DNA of 64,000 nt. Source: Rhodopirellula sp. P2 (GTDB taxonomy: Bacteria; Planctomycetota; Planctomycetia; Pirellulales; Pirellulaceae). This document shows positions 43,027 through 51,177 of the stretch, piece after piece. Position 1 is the stretch's first letter. Each line of letters begins with the position of its first letter. Location: contig NZ_CP118225.1 in NCBI RefSeq assembly GCF_028768465.1, positions 3,019,001-3,083,000 of the forward strand, in the 5' to 3' direction. The notes below the pieces were generated by a model. The model was not told the DNA's origin, did no database searches, and saw only the letters and a program-made list of their open reading frames with translations. Position numbers and translations under genes: made by a program.

Positions 43027-44448
43027 ATGAAGAACAAGCTCATTCATCGCCGCACGATGCTTCGTAGCGTTGGGGCGGCGACGGTCGGATTGCCTCTGTT
43101 GGAAGAGATGCTGGCCTCGACTGCCATGGCGGCGACGCCAACGCCAGAGGCTCCAGTTCGTGCCTTCAACGTGTTCTTCGGTCTCGGTATCCCGGCGCCC
43201 CTGCAAATGGAAGGTTTTCAAGGCGTTCTCGAACCGCTGCAGCCGCTCAGCAAAAAGTTACTCATCATGCGCGGTGTCGACCAAGTCCGCTGTGATGAGA
43301 AAGGCATCAACGCTCACTACGACGGTGCCACTGCCGCGTTCACCGCTGAACCGCCGGACGGCGAAGCGAAGTCGGGAGGTCCATCGATTGACCAAGTGAT
43401 CCGTCGTACGCACTATCCCGATGGGTTGCCAAAGGGAATGGTGCCAACCTTGGTCGGAGGAACCTTCTTTCGCAGGTCTCGCGTCGGACGCTATGTGCAC
43501 AGTTACAACATGGACGGCACTGTCGCCGCGACGATCCAGGAAAAGCCTCGCGAATTGTTTGATCGAGTGTTCGGTGGCGTCGCCGTGGGCGGTAGTGATC
43601 GAAGTGAGAGATTGAAGCGAAGTGTGCTGGACACCGTCGTCGAAGACTATCGACATTACACGGGTGCGAACTCGCCGCTGGGAGTCTCCTCTCGATCACG
43701 TGTGGCGGACCACTTGGACCGGATCCGCGAGTTTGAGCAGCGAGCTTTTGCGATGCAGCACCAGCAAGAGAATGGTCTGCAGGTGCCACCGCGTTCGGCC
43801 ATTCCACACGGCGGGCCTGCTGATCCTGGCGGGCAGGGCATCGATATCACGCTGGAGGAGCTGTCCTCCGAATGGCGGCTGCTGTCCGACGTTTATGCGT
43901 TGGCCGTGCAAATGGATCGCGTTCGCTTCGGAGCCCTGACATTCCTCGCCGCTGGCGAACGCATTCGGCTCACCGGCGATTATGAGTACGACGGTGAAAA
44001 ACGGTGGGAATTTGACGACGCTGGGCAGCAGAACGCCAGCGGTGACCGAGGTTGCAGCCACGAATGGTGGCACAAGTTCAATGAGAAGAAACAAAACGAG
44101 GCGCTCCGTGCCCACGCTCATATGAAGATGCGGGAGGTCGCTTACTTCCTGAGCGCTTTGGACAGGGAGGATTGCCGAGAACCAAACGGTCGCACCATCC
44201 TGGAAAATTCACTGATCACGATTTCGACGGAGTCAGGTGATGGGCGTCACAATGATGTGAAGCGAGAGCTGTCTGGCGTCTTCCACTGCATCACCGGTGC
44301 CAATGGTCGATTCAAAACCGGTCAAATCATGGATGTCGGGGCCGAGGGAATCGACGTTTACAACACCATGCTGAATGCCTTCGGTACCCAGGATCGACTC
44401 GGTCCCAAGAAGCGAGATGCACGCCAGATTGACTCCATCCGGGCTTGA
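43027..44448 (+). CDS. DUF1552 family Tat-exported protein
   Basis: A 473-residue protein with a twin-arginine signal (HRRTMLRSVGAATVGLPLLEEML) and the DUF1552 pattern (FFGLGIPAP, MRGVDQVRC, EQRAFAMQHQQE, ISTESGDGRHNDVKRELSG). It is always found as the partner of DUF1592-type cytochrome proteins, as here, and its function is unknown. ATG at 43027 puts the Arg pair near the N-terminus. ATG at 42940, which overlaps the previous stop in an ATGA, is in frame and would give a 502-residue form; the coupling makes it a real alternative. The stop codon TGA coincides with the start of the second palindromic repeat. Confidence 0.88.
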   Translation: MKNKLIHRRTMLRSVGAATVGLPLLEEMLASTAMAATPTPEAPVRAFNVFFGLGIPAPLQMEGFQGVLEPLQPLSKKLLIMRGVDQVRCDEKGINAHYDGATAAFTAEPPDGEAKSGGPSIDQVIRRTHYPDGLPKGMVPTLVGGTFFRRSRVGRYVHSYNMDGTVAATIQEKPRELFDRVFGGVAVGGSDRSERLKRSVLDTVVEDYRHYTGANSPLGVSSRSRVADHLDRIREFEQRAFAMQHQQENGLQVPPRSAIPHGGPADPGGQGIDITLEELSSEWRLLSDVYALAVQMDRVRFGALTFLAAGERIRLTGDYEYDGEKRWEFDDAGQQNASGDRGCSHEWWHKFNEKKQNEALRAHAHMKMREVAYFLSALDREDCREPNGRTILENSLITISTESGDGRHNDVKRELSGVFHCITGANGRFKTGQIMDVGAEGIDVYNTMLNAFGTQDRLGPKKRDARQIDSIRA

Positions 44449-44900
44449 GCAGGAATGTGTGGGATCAATCCCGTGAGCCGTTCGGGCGTTAGGCTGGGCT
44501 GTCAAAAGGTTGGTATTGACACGGAAAATGCGACGTTGATTTTTATTCTGTCCTACGCCCCAACGGGGCAGCTCTAAGATAGCCCCAGGCATCGCCTGGG
44601 GTTTCGTTACGGAGATTCCGACACCAGCCCCAACGGGGCGGCCCTAAGAAAGACTCCCCAAAACCCGCTAGGACCGCCCCCGTTGGGGCTTTGTAATCTT
44701 GGTCCCGCCACAACCCAGGGCGTTGCCCTGGGCTGGCATAGGGCTGCCCCGTTGGGGCGAAGTCGAGGAACAAAACCTGCGCAGTCCAAAGCGGTTTCAA
44801 TACCAACCTTTTGACAGCCCAGCGGTCGCCCCGGATGTTCGTGGAAACCATGGCGAGCGTCAGGCGGCTCACATACCCGCAGGCACCTGCGTGCCTGCTT
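44446..44900. repeat. Palindromic intergenic repeat, copy 2, split by a terminal-inverted-repeat element
   Basis: The left half (TGAGCAGG..., with GTGAGCCG-TTCGGGCGTTAG at 44473-44492) and the right half (GGCGGCTCACATACCCGCAGG, then GCGTGCCTGCT ending at 44899) match the outer and inner arms of copy 1 at 39956-40083, although more diverged. As in copy 1, the left end coincides with the stop codon of the upstream gene. The interior is occupied by a separate 331-bp element (44493-44823). Confidence 0.65.
44493..44823. mobile_element. 331-bp MITE-like element with perfect 27-bp terminal inverted repeats
   Basis: GCTGGGCTGTCAAAAGGTTG begins the left end (44493-44519), and its exact reverse complement forms the right end (44797-44823). 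The interior has no coding sequence but carries several copies of a palindrome of the type GCCCCAACGGGGC (around 44557-44569, 44626-44639, 44678-44691 and 44745-44758) and self-complementary AGCCCCAGGC / CCCAGGGC blocks. It interrupts the host repeat between GCGTTAG and GGTCGCC; no target duplication could be recognised. It is probably moved in trans by an unlinked transposase. Confidence 0.7.
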
Positions 44901-44930
44901 CGTCGGACGGGAGTTGGTCAGGATACGAAA

Positions 44931-44959
44931 CAAGCCGCATGCAAAACGCATGCGGCTTG
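44931..44959. terminator. Strong hairpin terminator
   Basis: A perfect 12-bp stem (CAAGCCGCATGC at 44931-44942 with 44948-44959) and a 5-base AAAAC loop, followed on the plus strand by a T-rich GTCGTTTGTTTT and on the minus strand by TTTCG. It lies between the repeat region and the end of the minus-strand gene at 45047, and could terminate transcription from either side. Confidence 0.75.
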
Positions 44960-45046
44960 AGTCGTTTGTTTTCGAGCAACGTCAACGCTCACCATTCAGT
45001 CGTGAGCAGGATGATGGGCCACTGAGTGAGCAGCTGAACGGCTGGC

Positions 45047-45934
45047 TCACTCGCCACCGCGATCACCACCGCGGCCGCCACGTCCACCTCGGCCGCCACG
45101 CTCACCGCGTTCGCCGCCACCTTCTCCGCCGCGGCCGCCACGAGCACCGGCACCGCGTTCACCGCCAGGTCCACCGCGTCCGCCACCACGCAGGGCTTCC
45201 AGATCGAATGGTTTGCCCTTCATTTCTTCGAACTTCGTTTTTTGTTCGGAGGTCAGAACGGCCATCACTTCTTTTTCCATGTTCTCACGCATCGATTCCA
45301 TGGCGGTCTGCATTTTTTCGCGATCGCGGCTCTGCATGATCTCACGCATTTCTTCCCGCATTTTGGTTTCCATGCCCGAACGGATTTCGGTGAGCTTCTT
45401 CTTTTGGTCTTCCGTCATGGTCAATTCGGTTTGAACTTCGGGCGATGACAGTGCCATCAGGCCTTGAGCTTGGATACCGATTTCATCCAGGCGTTCCATT
45501 TGCTCCAGCGTCAGGACGGTTTCTAGTTGCATCCGGGTTTCTTTGGCTTGCTCTTCACGTTGAGCCTGCATCTTTTCAAAGAACTTGCTGCGTTCTTCTT
45601 CCGACGCGTTGCGGAAGTCGAAGTCAGGGCGGGCTTGCTCACGGGCTTGTTCTTCTAGCTTCTTGAGGGCTTCGGCTTGTGGTTCGTCGATGGCAAGTTC
45701 TTCGCGAACTTTTTCGGCACGGAGCAAACCGAGGAGGGAGCCACCGCCACCGCCGCGGCCGCCCATCATGGCGCCGCCACCGCCTGGACCACCGCCTCCT
45801 TGGAATCCGCCACGGCCACCACGACCTTGGGCGTTCGCGATGGAGATTGACTGAAGCGTCAGGCCAGCAACCATCGTCAGCATGGCAAACAAACGCAGAT
45901 TGGGAGCGAATTGGACTCGGGACAAACGGCTCAT
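45047..45934 (-). CDS. Exported Spy/LTXXQ-like helical protein with Gly/Arg-rich tail
   Basis: A 295-residue protein. A signal peptide ends at SIANA (about residue 34). A Gly-rich stretch (GRGGFQGGGGPGGGG) is followed by ~190 residues of charged helix (REELAIDEPQAEALKKLEEQ; MTEDQKKKLTEIRSGME; LTSEQKTKFEEMKG), which repeats the LTxxQ-like pattern of periplasmic Spy/CpxP chaperones. The last ~55 residues are GGRGG-type repeats. The function is inferred to be extracytoplasmic, possibly stress-related. ATG at 45934 with GAAGGG upstream fits better than the open frame to 45976, because it puts the signal peptide at the start. Confidence 0.75.
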   Translation of the reverse strand: MSRLSRVQFAPNLRLFAMLTMVAGLTLQSISIANAQGRGGRGGFQGGGGPGGGGAMMGGRGGGGGSLLGLLRAEKVREELAIDEPQAEALKKLEEQAREQARPDFDFRNASEEERSKFFEKMQAQREEQAKETRMQLETVLTLEQMERLDEIGIQAQGLMALSSPEVQTELTMTEDQKKKLTEIRSGMETKMREEMREIMQSRDREKMQTAMESMRENMEKEVMAVLTSEQKTKFEEMKGKPFDLEALRGGGRGGPGGERGAGARGGRGGEGGGERGERGGRGGRGGRGGDRGGE

Positions 45935-46276
45935 TTTTAGACAACCCTTCGAAATGGTCAGATGAGGAGAGGGCATTCAATTGACGCGGTGGCGAAATTG
46001 CCGAGGCGTACAAACTGAAACCAAAGTTGTTTCATCAGTTCTAACCCTTCGTTTCCATCGAGGTTTCGCGGCAATTGCAATTTGGTTTCAAAGTTACCTT
46101 GGCTGCCCGAAGGCGTTGGTGAGGAGTTTTTTTGGGGGTTCCGCTTGTCTGGGTTGTACAGTCCAGCGATCCGCGAATCAGCCGATCGAGTGAGGCAGTC
46201 CGGTAGCGGCCGCTGCAGGACAGCCTCTTTGAAGCTCGAGTTAACCTCCACACGTTTCAGACTCATGGAATCAACG
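45935..46276. other. 342-bp divergent intergenic region
   Basis: Between the Spy-like gene (minus) and the fasciclin gene (plus). The fasciclin frame is open through part of it, but the signal peptide shows that translation begins near 46277. It has A/T-rich stretches (for example a run of T and G around 46129-46139), but no promoter that I can define. Confidence 0.4.
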
Positions 46277-46771
46277 ATGAAGAAAATCATTTTGGCTGCA
46301 GTGGCAATGTTCGTTCTGCCCGCCACCGTCCAAGCGGATCACCACAACGAAGCCGCGAAAAAGAACATTGTCGAGACCGCAGTGGCGGCAAAGTTCAACA
46401 CCTTGGTGGCCGCCGTCAAGGCAGGCGGTTTGGTGGAAACCCTCAGCGGTGAAGGCCCGTTCACTGTCTTCGCACCAACGGATGAGGCGTTTGAGAAGCT
46501 GCCGGAAGGCACCCTGCAAAGTCTTCTGAAGCCTGAGAACAAGGATCAGTTGGTCGCGATCTTGAAGTACCACGTCGTTGCCGGCAAAGTGCCCGCCAAG
46601 ACGGTTGTCACCCTGGATTCGGCGAAGACCTTGGGCGGCGAAGTCAGCATCGAAGTGAAAGACGGAACCGTGTTCCTGAATGACAAGGTGAAGGTCGTGA
46701 AGACCGATGTGATGACCAGCAACGGCATCATTCACGTGATCGACACGGTTCTGCTGCCACCCAGCAAGTAG
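46277..46771 (+). CDS. Secreted fasciclin (FAS1) domain protein
   Basis: A 164-residue protein. Its signal peptide [20 protein letters not shown] is followed by one FAS1 domain: [17 protein letters not shown], the H1-like [27 protein letters not shown] and the final motif [17 protein letters not shown]1 domains mediate adhesion or ligand binding outside the cell. ATG at 46277 is taken as the start; a second ATG four codons upstream (46265) is possible. It is a single-gene unit with a hairpin terminator just after it. Confidence 0.93.
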   Translation: MKKIILAAVAMFVLPATVQADHHNEAAKKNIVETAVAAKFNTLVAAVKAGGLVETLSGEGPFTVFAPTDEAFEKLPEGTLQSLLKPENKDQLVAILKYHVVAGKVPAKTVVTLDSAKTLGGEVSIEVKDGTVFLNDKVKVVKTDVMTSNGIIHVIDTVLLPPSK

Positions 46772-46814
46772 GCAAAAGTCGATCGTCGCAGTCTTAGGCT
46801 GCCACCTGAACTCA

Positions 46815-46846
46815 AAAATAGCTCGTCGGAAACGGCGGGCTATTTT
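46815..46846. terminator. Bidirectional terminator with GAAA tetraloop
   Basis: A 14-bp stem (46815-46828 with 46833-46846, two G-U pairs) closed by a GAAA loop; A-rich on the left and T-rich on the right. It serves the fasciclin gene (plus) and the GNAT-like gene (minus), whose TAG stop lies within the right arm. Confidence 0.88.
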
Positions 46847-48168
46847 AGTTTCTTGATCCCCGCCGACGGGTTGATCGTTCGGATCGCACGCTTGACGGCT
46901 TCCTTCATCGGCACCCGTTTGAGAGCCTGGACCATGCTGGCTTCTGCTGCAAATGCCATTCGGTGCCAGCGGGAGTCGGTGATGGTGCCGTGGACCACCT
47001 GTGTCGTCGTGCCAGTCTGTTTCTTTTTATACGGTTGTTCGCCGTATCCCATATCGACGCACTGGATTCCGTGTGACGTTGCCGCCCGGATGATCTCGGT
47101 GAAGAGGGCGGTCCCGGGCGAGTAGCGGGAGTACGCCGGGTCATAGGCTGGGAACCAATAGTGCAGACGCCCGTGTTCAATCATCCCGATGTGGGTGGCG
47201 ACTGGCTGATCGCCAGCCCAGAGCACGGAGCAGATGCCACGCAGTGAGTCGTTTGAGAACTCGTGGTGTGGAGCAGGGGAATCGGCTTGCAGCCCAGGTT
47301 GCTCCATGGCGTTGGCGTGCAGGGTTTCGATCAAATCCCGTGTCCAGTCCGGGAGAAACAGATCCAAGATGTGCGTGCGTTGGTACTGTGCCCGTTTCCA
47401 CGTGATCGTTTGCTTCAAGATCTCAGGGCAGCGACAGTCCATTTCCAGCCGAACTGGTCCTATTTCTCGTCCCAGCTTACGGGTCTTTTGGCCCTGTTTT
47501 CCGATCGTTCGATGTTCATGCTCAAGGCGCTGGAGGTAGTCCCCGGAATCATTGCCGAGGTCTGCACGAAACGCTTTGACGGACTGCAGGTGATACCGTG
47601 TGACCCAGTTGGGATCGCATCCGACGATGGCGTGCAGGTTGAAGGCTCGAACCTTGGCTGCGCGGGCCAGTTCGGTCCAGTCGACGTCGAGGCCGGGAAC
47701 CGCGATGACGTTCTGTGCGTCGTTGAGAAAACGCCCGGCAGGCACACCGACGCCGCCCACGCGGTGGAAGGGAAAGAACCCCAGCGGCGTGCCGTCTTTG
47801 GCTCGCAGGATGGCGGTGAGCACGTCTTTTCGGACGGCGTGAACCGCGGCCGCAAACCGAGCTGCGAAAAAGGGCGGCCTGAAATCTTCGGTCAGTGCTC
47901 GAATCTGTTCCCAGCGTTCGAGGTCGTGGGGGGCCAGTTCTGAGAATGCACAGACGTCGATTTGATGCACGTCTGGATCGCTCGCCCTGGGCGGGATGGC
48001 CGAAGCTCCATCCTGTCCGCGATTCGAGTTCTGCGCCACCAACTGGTGGCGGGAGGCGGGGGCAGAATCACCATTTGATCGCTCACCCGGACCGTTTGCC
48101 AGTGAATCACTGGGCGTTGATGGCGGGGGAGTCATGGGAGATGCAGGGGGTGACAATGCCGGTCTCAT
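46840..48168 (-). CDS. GNAT-like acyltransferase of the BioF2/CelD (Acetyltransf_6) type
   Basis: A 442-residue protein. After a ~65-residue Pro/Ser-rich leader, the domain resembles Acetyltransf_6 proteins: FFAARFAAAVHAVRKDVLTAIL, GTPLGFFPFHRVGG, then LLRTITWKRAQYQR-like TITWKRAQYQRTHI, and the late core SVLWAGDQPVATHIGMIEHG with YDPAYSRYSPGTALFTEII and VDMGYGEQPYKK. Such proteins are often found with polysaccharide genes, where they may transfer acyl groups to glycans or amino-sugars. No exact substrate can be read. ATG at 48168; a second Met at residue 12 is an equal start candidate. Confidence 0.8.
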   Translation of the reverse strand: MRPALSPPASPMTPPPSTPSDSLANGPGERSNGDSAPASRHQLVAQNSNRGQDGASAIPPRASDPDVHQIDVCAFSELAPHDLERWEQIRALTEDFRPPFFAARFAAAVHAVRKDVLTAILRAKDGTPLGFFPFHRVGGVGVPAGRFLNDAQNVIAVPGLDVDWTELARAAKVRAFNLHAIVGCDPNWVTRYHLQSVKAFRADLGNDSGDYLQRLEHEHRTIGKQGQKTRKLGREIGPVRLEMDCRCPEILKQTITWKRAQYQRTHILDLFLPDWTRDLIETLHANAMEQPGLQADSPAPHHEFSNDSLRGICSVLWAGDQPVATHIGMIEHGRLHYWFPAYDPAYSRYSPGTALFTEIIRAATSHGIQCVDMGYGEQPYKKKQTGTTTQVVHGTITDSRWHRMAFAAEASMVQALKRVPMKEAVKRAIRTINPSAGIKKLK

Positions 48169-48219
48169 CGAAAGGGGACCCCAAATTAGATCACCCTGTC
48201 TTCGACGAAACGGATTGAT

Positions 48220-48372
48220 CTAGCGCCGGGCTTTTTTGCTCTTCGCACCGCCCTGACGGACCTTGAACTTTGGATTGCTTTTGCAAATCACGTAAATACG
48301 GCCTCGGCGTTTGACAACCTGGCAATCTGGGTGGCGGTACTTCAACGCCCCAATGCTACTAACGACCTTCAT
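48220..48372 (-). CDS. rpmJ: Ribosomal protein bL36, type B (zinc-independent)
   Basis: A 50-residue basic protein. Its sequence begins [18 protein letters not shown] and continues [20 protein letters not shown], which matches the long (C-minus) bL36 paralogue with RHPDCQ and YVICKSNP. It lacks the full zinc-binding Cys set of type-A bL36. It is a component of the large ribosomal subunit; type-B forms are often used under zinc limitation. It lies alone on the minus strand in the gap between two longer genes; no type-A copy is in the window. Confidence 0.93.
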
Positions 48373-48479
48373 CCGATGCTACTCGCGGGTTAAATGTTGA
48401 TGCCAAAAACCAACTTTGTTCGTCGGCAAACGGCAGAGAATAGCGTAAAATTAGCGCTCGACAACTCCAATCGTCACGC

Positions 48480-50252
48480 TCATGCCATTTTGGCAAAGGA
48501 TTCTTGAAGGAATTCCAAGGGAAACAGGCAAAACGAAAGTTCGCGGCTGCAGAGAATCTTTTCCGTTGCCGCTTCCCGCTCCAAGTGAGCGAGCTGTTGC
48601 TGAGTTTCACGCCGCTGGTCGGTGAGTTGCATCGCAATCAGCGAATTCAAGCGTGAAATCTCATGGTGCCAAGTGCGGCGGCTGCCCGACGTGGGCATCT
48701 TCTCGAGCAGTTCCAGCTTTCGTGCTTGGAGATCTCGCTGCGCGGAGTTGGCATCATTCAGCCATTTTTCGCCTTGGAATTGAAGTTCTCGTTCTTTTCG
48801 TTGAAGGTCGCGGCGACGTCCTTCACGGGATTCATCGATTTCTTGGCCCGGTAAACGAATCGTTCCAGAGACGACTTGCAGCCCTGGCGGGGTGACCTCG
48901 AAAAATTGAGCCATGATTCGGTCGGCCAGTTGATCGTATTTGCCTCCGCCGATTCCGTGCAGGAACAGGTCGCTGAGAACCAGTCTGGCGAACATGGTCG
49001 TCATCAACGCGCGTGGCCGAAGTTTGAATTCTGGCGAGGCGGCTTCCATCAATTGAGTCGCCGCCAAATCGCGGTCGTTTGCTGAGACGGTCAGGGAGAC
49101 CGCTCCTCCACCAAGCCCTGATTGCGAGGGACCAGACGGAGCGTCGCTGATCCGCCATTGGTCGCCTTCTCGCCGCACCCAGATGCCGCGGCGTTGTGGT
49201 TGGCTGTTGCCGTAAACCCACAGCGGCATTTCGAACCATCCATCTTGGAGCCCGAGATTGGGGACAGGATGAGCTGAGCTGCGGATCCCGTGCCAGGCTC
49301 GGTAGTGATCGGCGGAGTCGTTGTAGACCGTTCGGAAGCGTTCAATTTGGTCGATGATTTCCATCACAAATCGAGCGAAAGGTCGGCCGCGAACGGCGAC
49401 ACCGAGGGGGATCTCCAGGGTCTGCCAGTTCATCTCCGCTTCGAGCGCGTGACGGGCTTGGGCCAACGCACAGCCAGCGATGCCGCAACGGGCGATCGCT
49501 TCACGAGCGTGTTTCCACAGTTCCGTGACGCAGGGATTTTTCACCAGTGGAGCGATCAACCGACGAACGCCTGCGTCGAAATGGTTGAATCGTTCGGTAT
49601 CGCGAATTTGGGCTTGTTCGAACGGCAGGGTCTCGCCACCTGCATCGTAGGGAATGGACTGCCAAGAGCCCTGCCGCTGCTGGTGGGAATCATCGCCGGC
49701 AAGGTTTGCCAGCGGTTGCAACTGTGGCACACGAATCGATCGCGTGGTGGCGACGTCGTTGTCGATCACCAGGTTGATCGGAAGCGCACAGCAGTCGTTC
49801 GCGATTTTCTGCAGTGTGTGGTTCTTGAACCACACCCCTGGATGAAACAGGGTGGGTTGGTGCCCGGCCATCACGATGGGGCGGGAATTGTTCTCGCCCG
49901 TGTGGTTGGGTTGATCGGCACAGAAGGACGCGACATCGCGGTAAGACGACGTGTAGCGACGAGCGTCGTTGACCAGTTGCTCTCGCGCCTCGTTTCGCAA
50001 GTCCGCCCAAAAGGCTCCGGCTGGCATTTCAGCTTGGGCCGTCGCGAGGTTGTTTTTCAACAGCAATTCCGCATCGCACAGAGGCGGATCGATCAGGGTT
50101 CCCAGCGATTGCGTGGGAGCCCGAAGTTCGCGGTATTCACTCACGAGTGGTTCTCGGGCTTCTGTTGGTTCGGCTTCCGTCTGCCGTGAGTTCGCGGTCA
50201 ACGATGTGGCGGTTGGAGCAGACGGGGCGAGGTTGGATTGGGAGGAGCTCAA
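48480..50252 (-). CDS. Planctomycete protein resembling bacillithiol ligase BshC, function unproven
   Basis: A 590-residue cytoplasmic protein. The N-terminal half has VMAGHQPTLFHPGVWFKNHT followed by PINLVIDNDVATT, which recalls the nucleotide-binding start of BshC. The centre has LRPRALMTTMFARLVLSDLF and LHGIGGGKYDQLADRI, in the position of the conserved BshC core. The last ~150 residues are a charged coiled coil (RRRDLQRKERELQFQGEKW) and a hydrophobic end. This order of domains matches BshC, the enzyme that adds Cys to GlcN-malate, but I cannot establish homology by eye. The FHA gene lies 66 bp upstream on the same strand. Confidence 0.6.
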   Translation of the reverse strand: MSSSQSNLAPSAPTATSLTANSRQTEAEPTEAREPLVSEYRELRAPTQSLGTLIDPPLCDAELLLKNNLATAQAEMPAGAFWADLRNEAREQLVNDARRYTSSYRDVASFCADQPNHTGENNSRPIVMAGHQPTLFHPGVWFKNHTLQKIANDCCALPINLVIDNDVATTRSIRVPQLQPLANLAGDDSHQQRQGSWQSIPYDAGGETLPFEQAQIRDTERFNHFDAGVRRLIAPLVKNPCVTELWKHAREAIARCGIAGCALAQARHALEAEMNWQTLEIPLGVAVRGRPFARFVMEIIDQIERFRTVYNDSADHYRAWHGIRSSAHPVPNLGLQDGWFEMPLWVYGNSQPQRRGIWVRREGDQWRISDAPSGPSQSGLGGGAVSLTVSANDRDLAATQLMEAASPEFKLRPRALMTTMFARLVLSDLFLHGIGGGKYDQLADRIMAQFFEVTPPGLQVVSGTIRLPGQEIDESREGRRRDLQRKERELQFQGEKWLNDANSAQRDLQARKLELLEKMPTSGSRRTWHHEISRLNSLIAMQLTDQRRETQQQLAHLEREAATEKILCSRELSFCLFPLEFLQESFAKMA

Positions 50253-50318
50253 CGGTGTTCTTTCGTGGGTCGATGACTCGGAAGCGATTCCGACTGTCGG
50301 CCCGAGAGAACTGGATGC

Positions 50319-50981
50319 TCAGGGCCACTGTGGATCGGTGATTTTTCGGTTGAGGGTTGCCAGTCGCGATTGGACGTCGAGCAGGCGTTGCCAGGCGGCT
50401 TGTTGCAGCAGAACTTGTTCCGATTCTTCCTGCGTGGTCGCCGATTCGATCAATCTTTCCAGTCGTGATTGTAGGTAATCCAAAATCTCACAGAGCTGGG
50501 CTTTTTGGCCAGGGGTCAAATCGTCCGGAATTGCTGGCAGATCTTCCACATGCAACGCATCGACCGGAAGTGGTGACTTTGGGTCCTGGCGAAGATCGAC
50601 TGCCATCGACTCGTCGGACGACTTCACGTCTCGCTGGATCGCACCCTTGCTGCCTCCTCCGATGGCCTGCAGTCGTGCCGCGATCTGCTCTTCGGATCCC
50701 AGCAGCAGCAGACTGCGCCCGACCGCAACCAGATCCCCGTGCCGCAGAATCTTCAGTTGGCATTCCGTTCCGTTGACCTTGGTACCGTTGGTACTATCCA
50801 AATCGGTCAACACCAACCGTTCGTTATCCCTTTGAATCTTGAGGTGACAGCGACTGACCCGCTCGTCATTGAGCTGGATGTCGTTGCCCTCCTCGCGTCC
50901 AATGGTCAGGGGAGGCTCGATCCCCTCGAAGACCTTTCCACGGTCGGCACCGTGTAGGACTTTGATCGTTACGCTGGACAC
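50319..50981 (-). CDS. FHA domain protein
   Basis: A 220-residue protein. An N-terminal forkhead-associated domain has the conserved series PLTIGREEGNDIQLND, ERVSRCHLKI and DLDSTNGTKVNG, which binds phosphothreonine peptides. A C-terminal helical region (LCEILDYLQSRLERLIESAT) follows. The start is set at GTG 50981 with GAGG 6-10 bases upstream, directly before the first beta strand; an upstream in-frame TTG at 51068 would add a non-conserved leader. FHA proteins report Ser/Thr-kinase signalling; no kinase gene is adjacent. Confidence 0.87.
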   Translation of the reverse strand: MSSVTIKVLHGADRGKVFEGIEPPLTIGREEGNDIQLNDERVSRCHLKIQRDNERLVLTDLDSTNGTKVNGTECQLKILRHGDLVAVGRSLLLLGSEEQIAARLQAIGGGSKGAIQRDVKSSDESMAVDLRQDPKSPLPVDALHVEDLPAIPDDLTPGQKAQLCEILDYLQSRLERLIESATTQEESEQVLLQQAAWQRLLDVQSRLATLNRKITDPQWP

Positions 50982-51177
50982 CGCGGGCCTCGATCTGGAG
51001 TGATGCTTACGATTGATGGGCGTTGAAGAAAAACAAGCCAAACGCAGAGTAGAAAAGCTGACTTCCAAGCCGTCACAAGTACACGTCCGTTATAGTTCAA
51101 ATGCGTGAACCGCGATCCTACCCCGCAGCAAAAAACCGCAACTTTCCTCCAGGAAAGATTGCGAATTCGCAATCGTA

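Noticed and set aside
44493-44823. Element considered as a complete insertion sequence
   Set aside because: It has no transposase frame; at most it is a non-autonomous element.
45047-45210. Dense CGCCACC-type repeats considered as an intergenic array
   Set aside because: They are the codons of the Gly/Arg-rich tail of the Spy-like protein.
49290-50189. Plus-strand frame of 299 codons
   Set aside because: It is antisense to the BshC-like gene and has no recognisable domain or signal.
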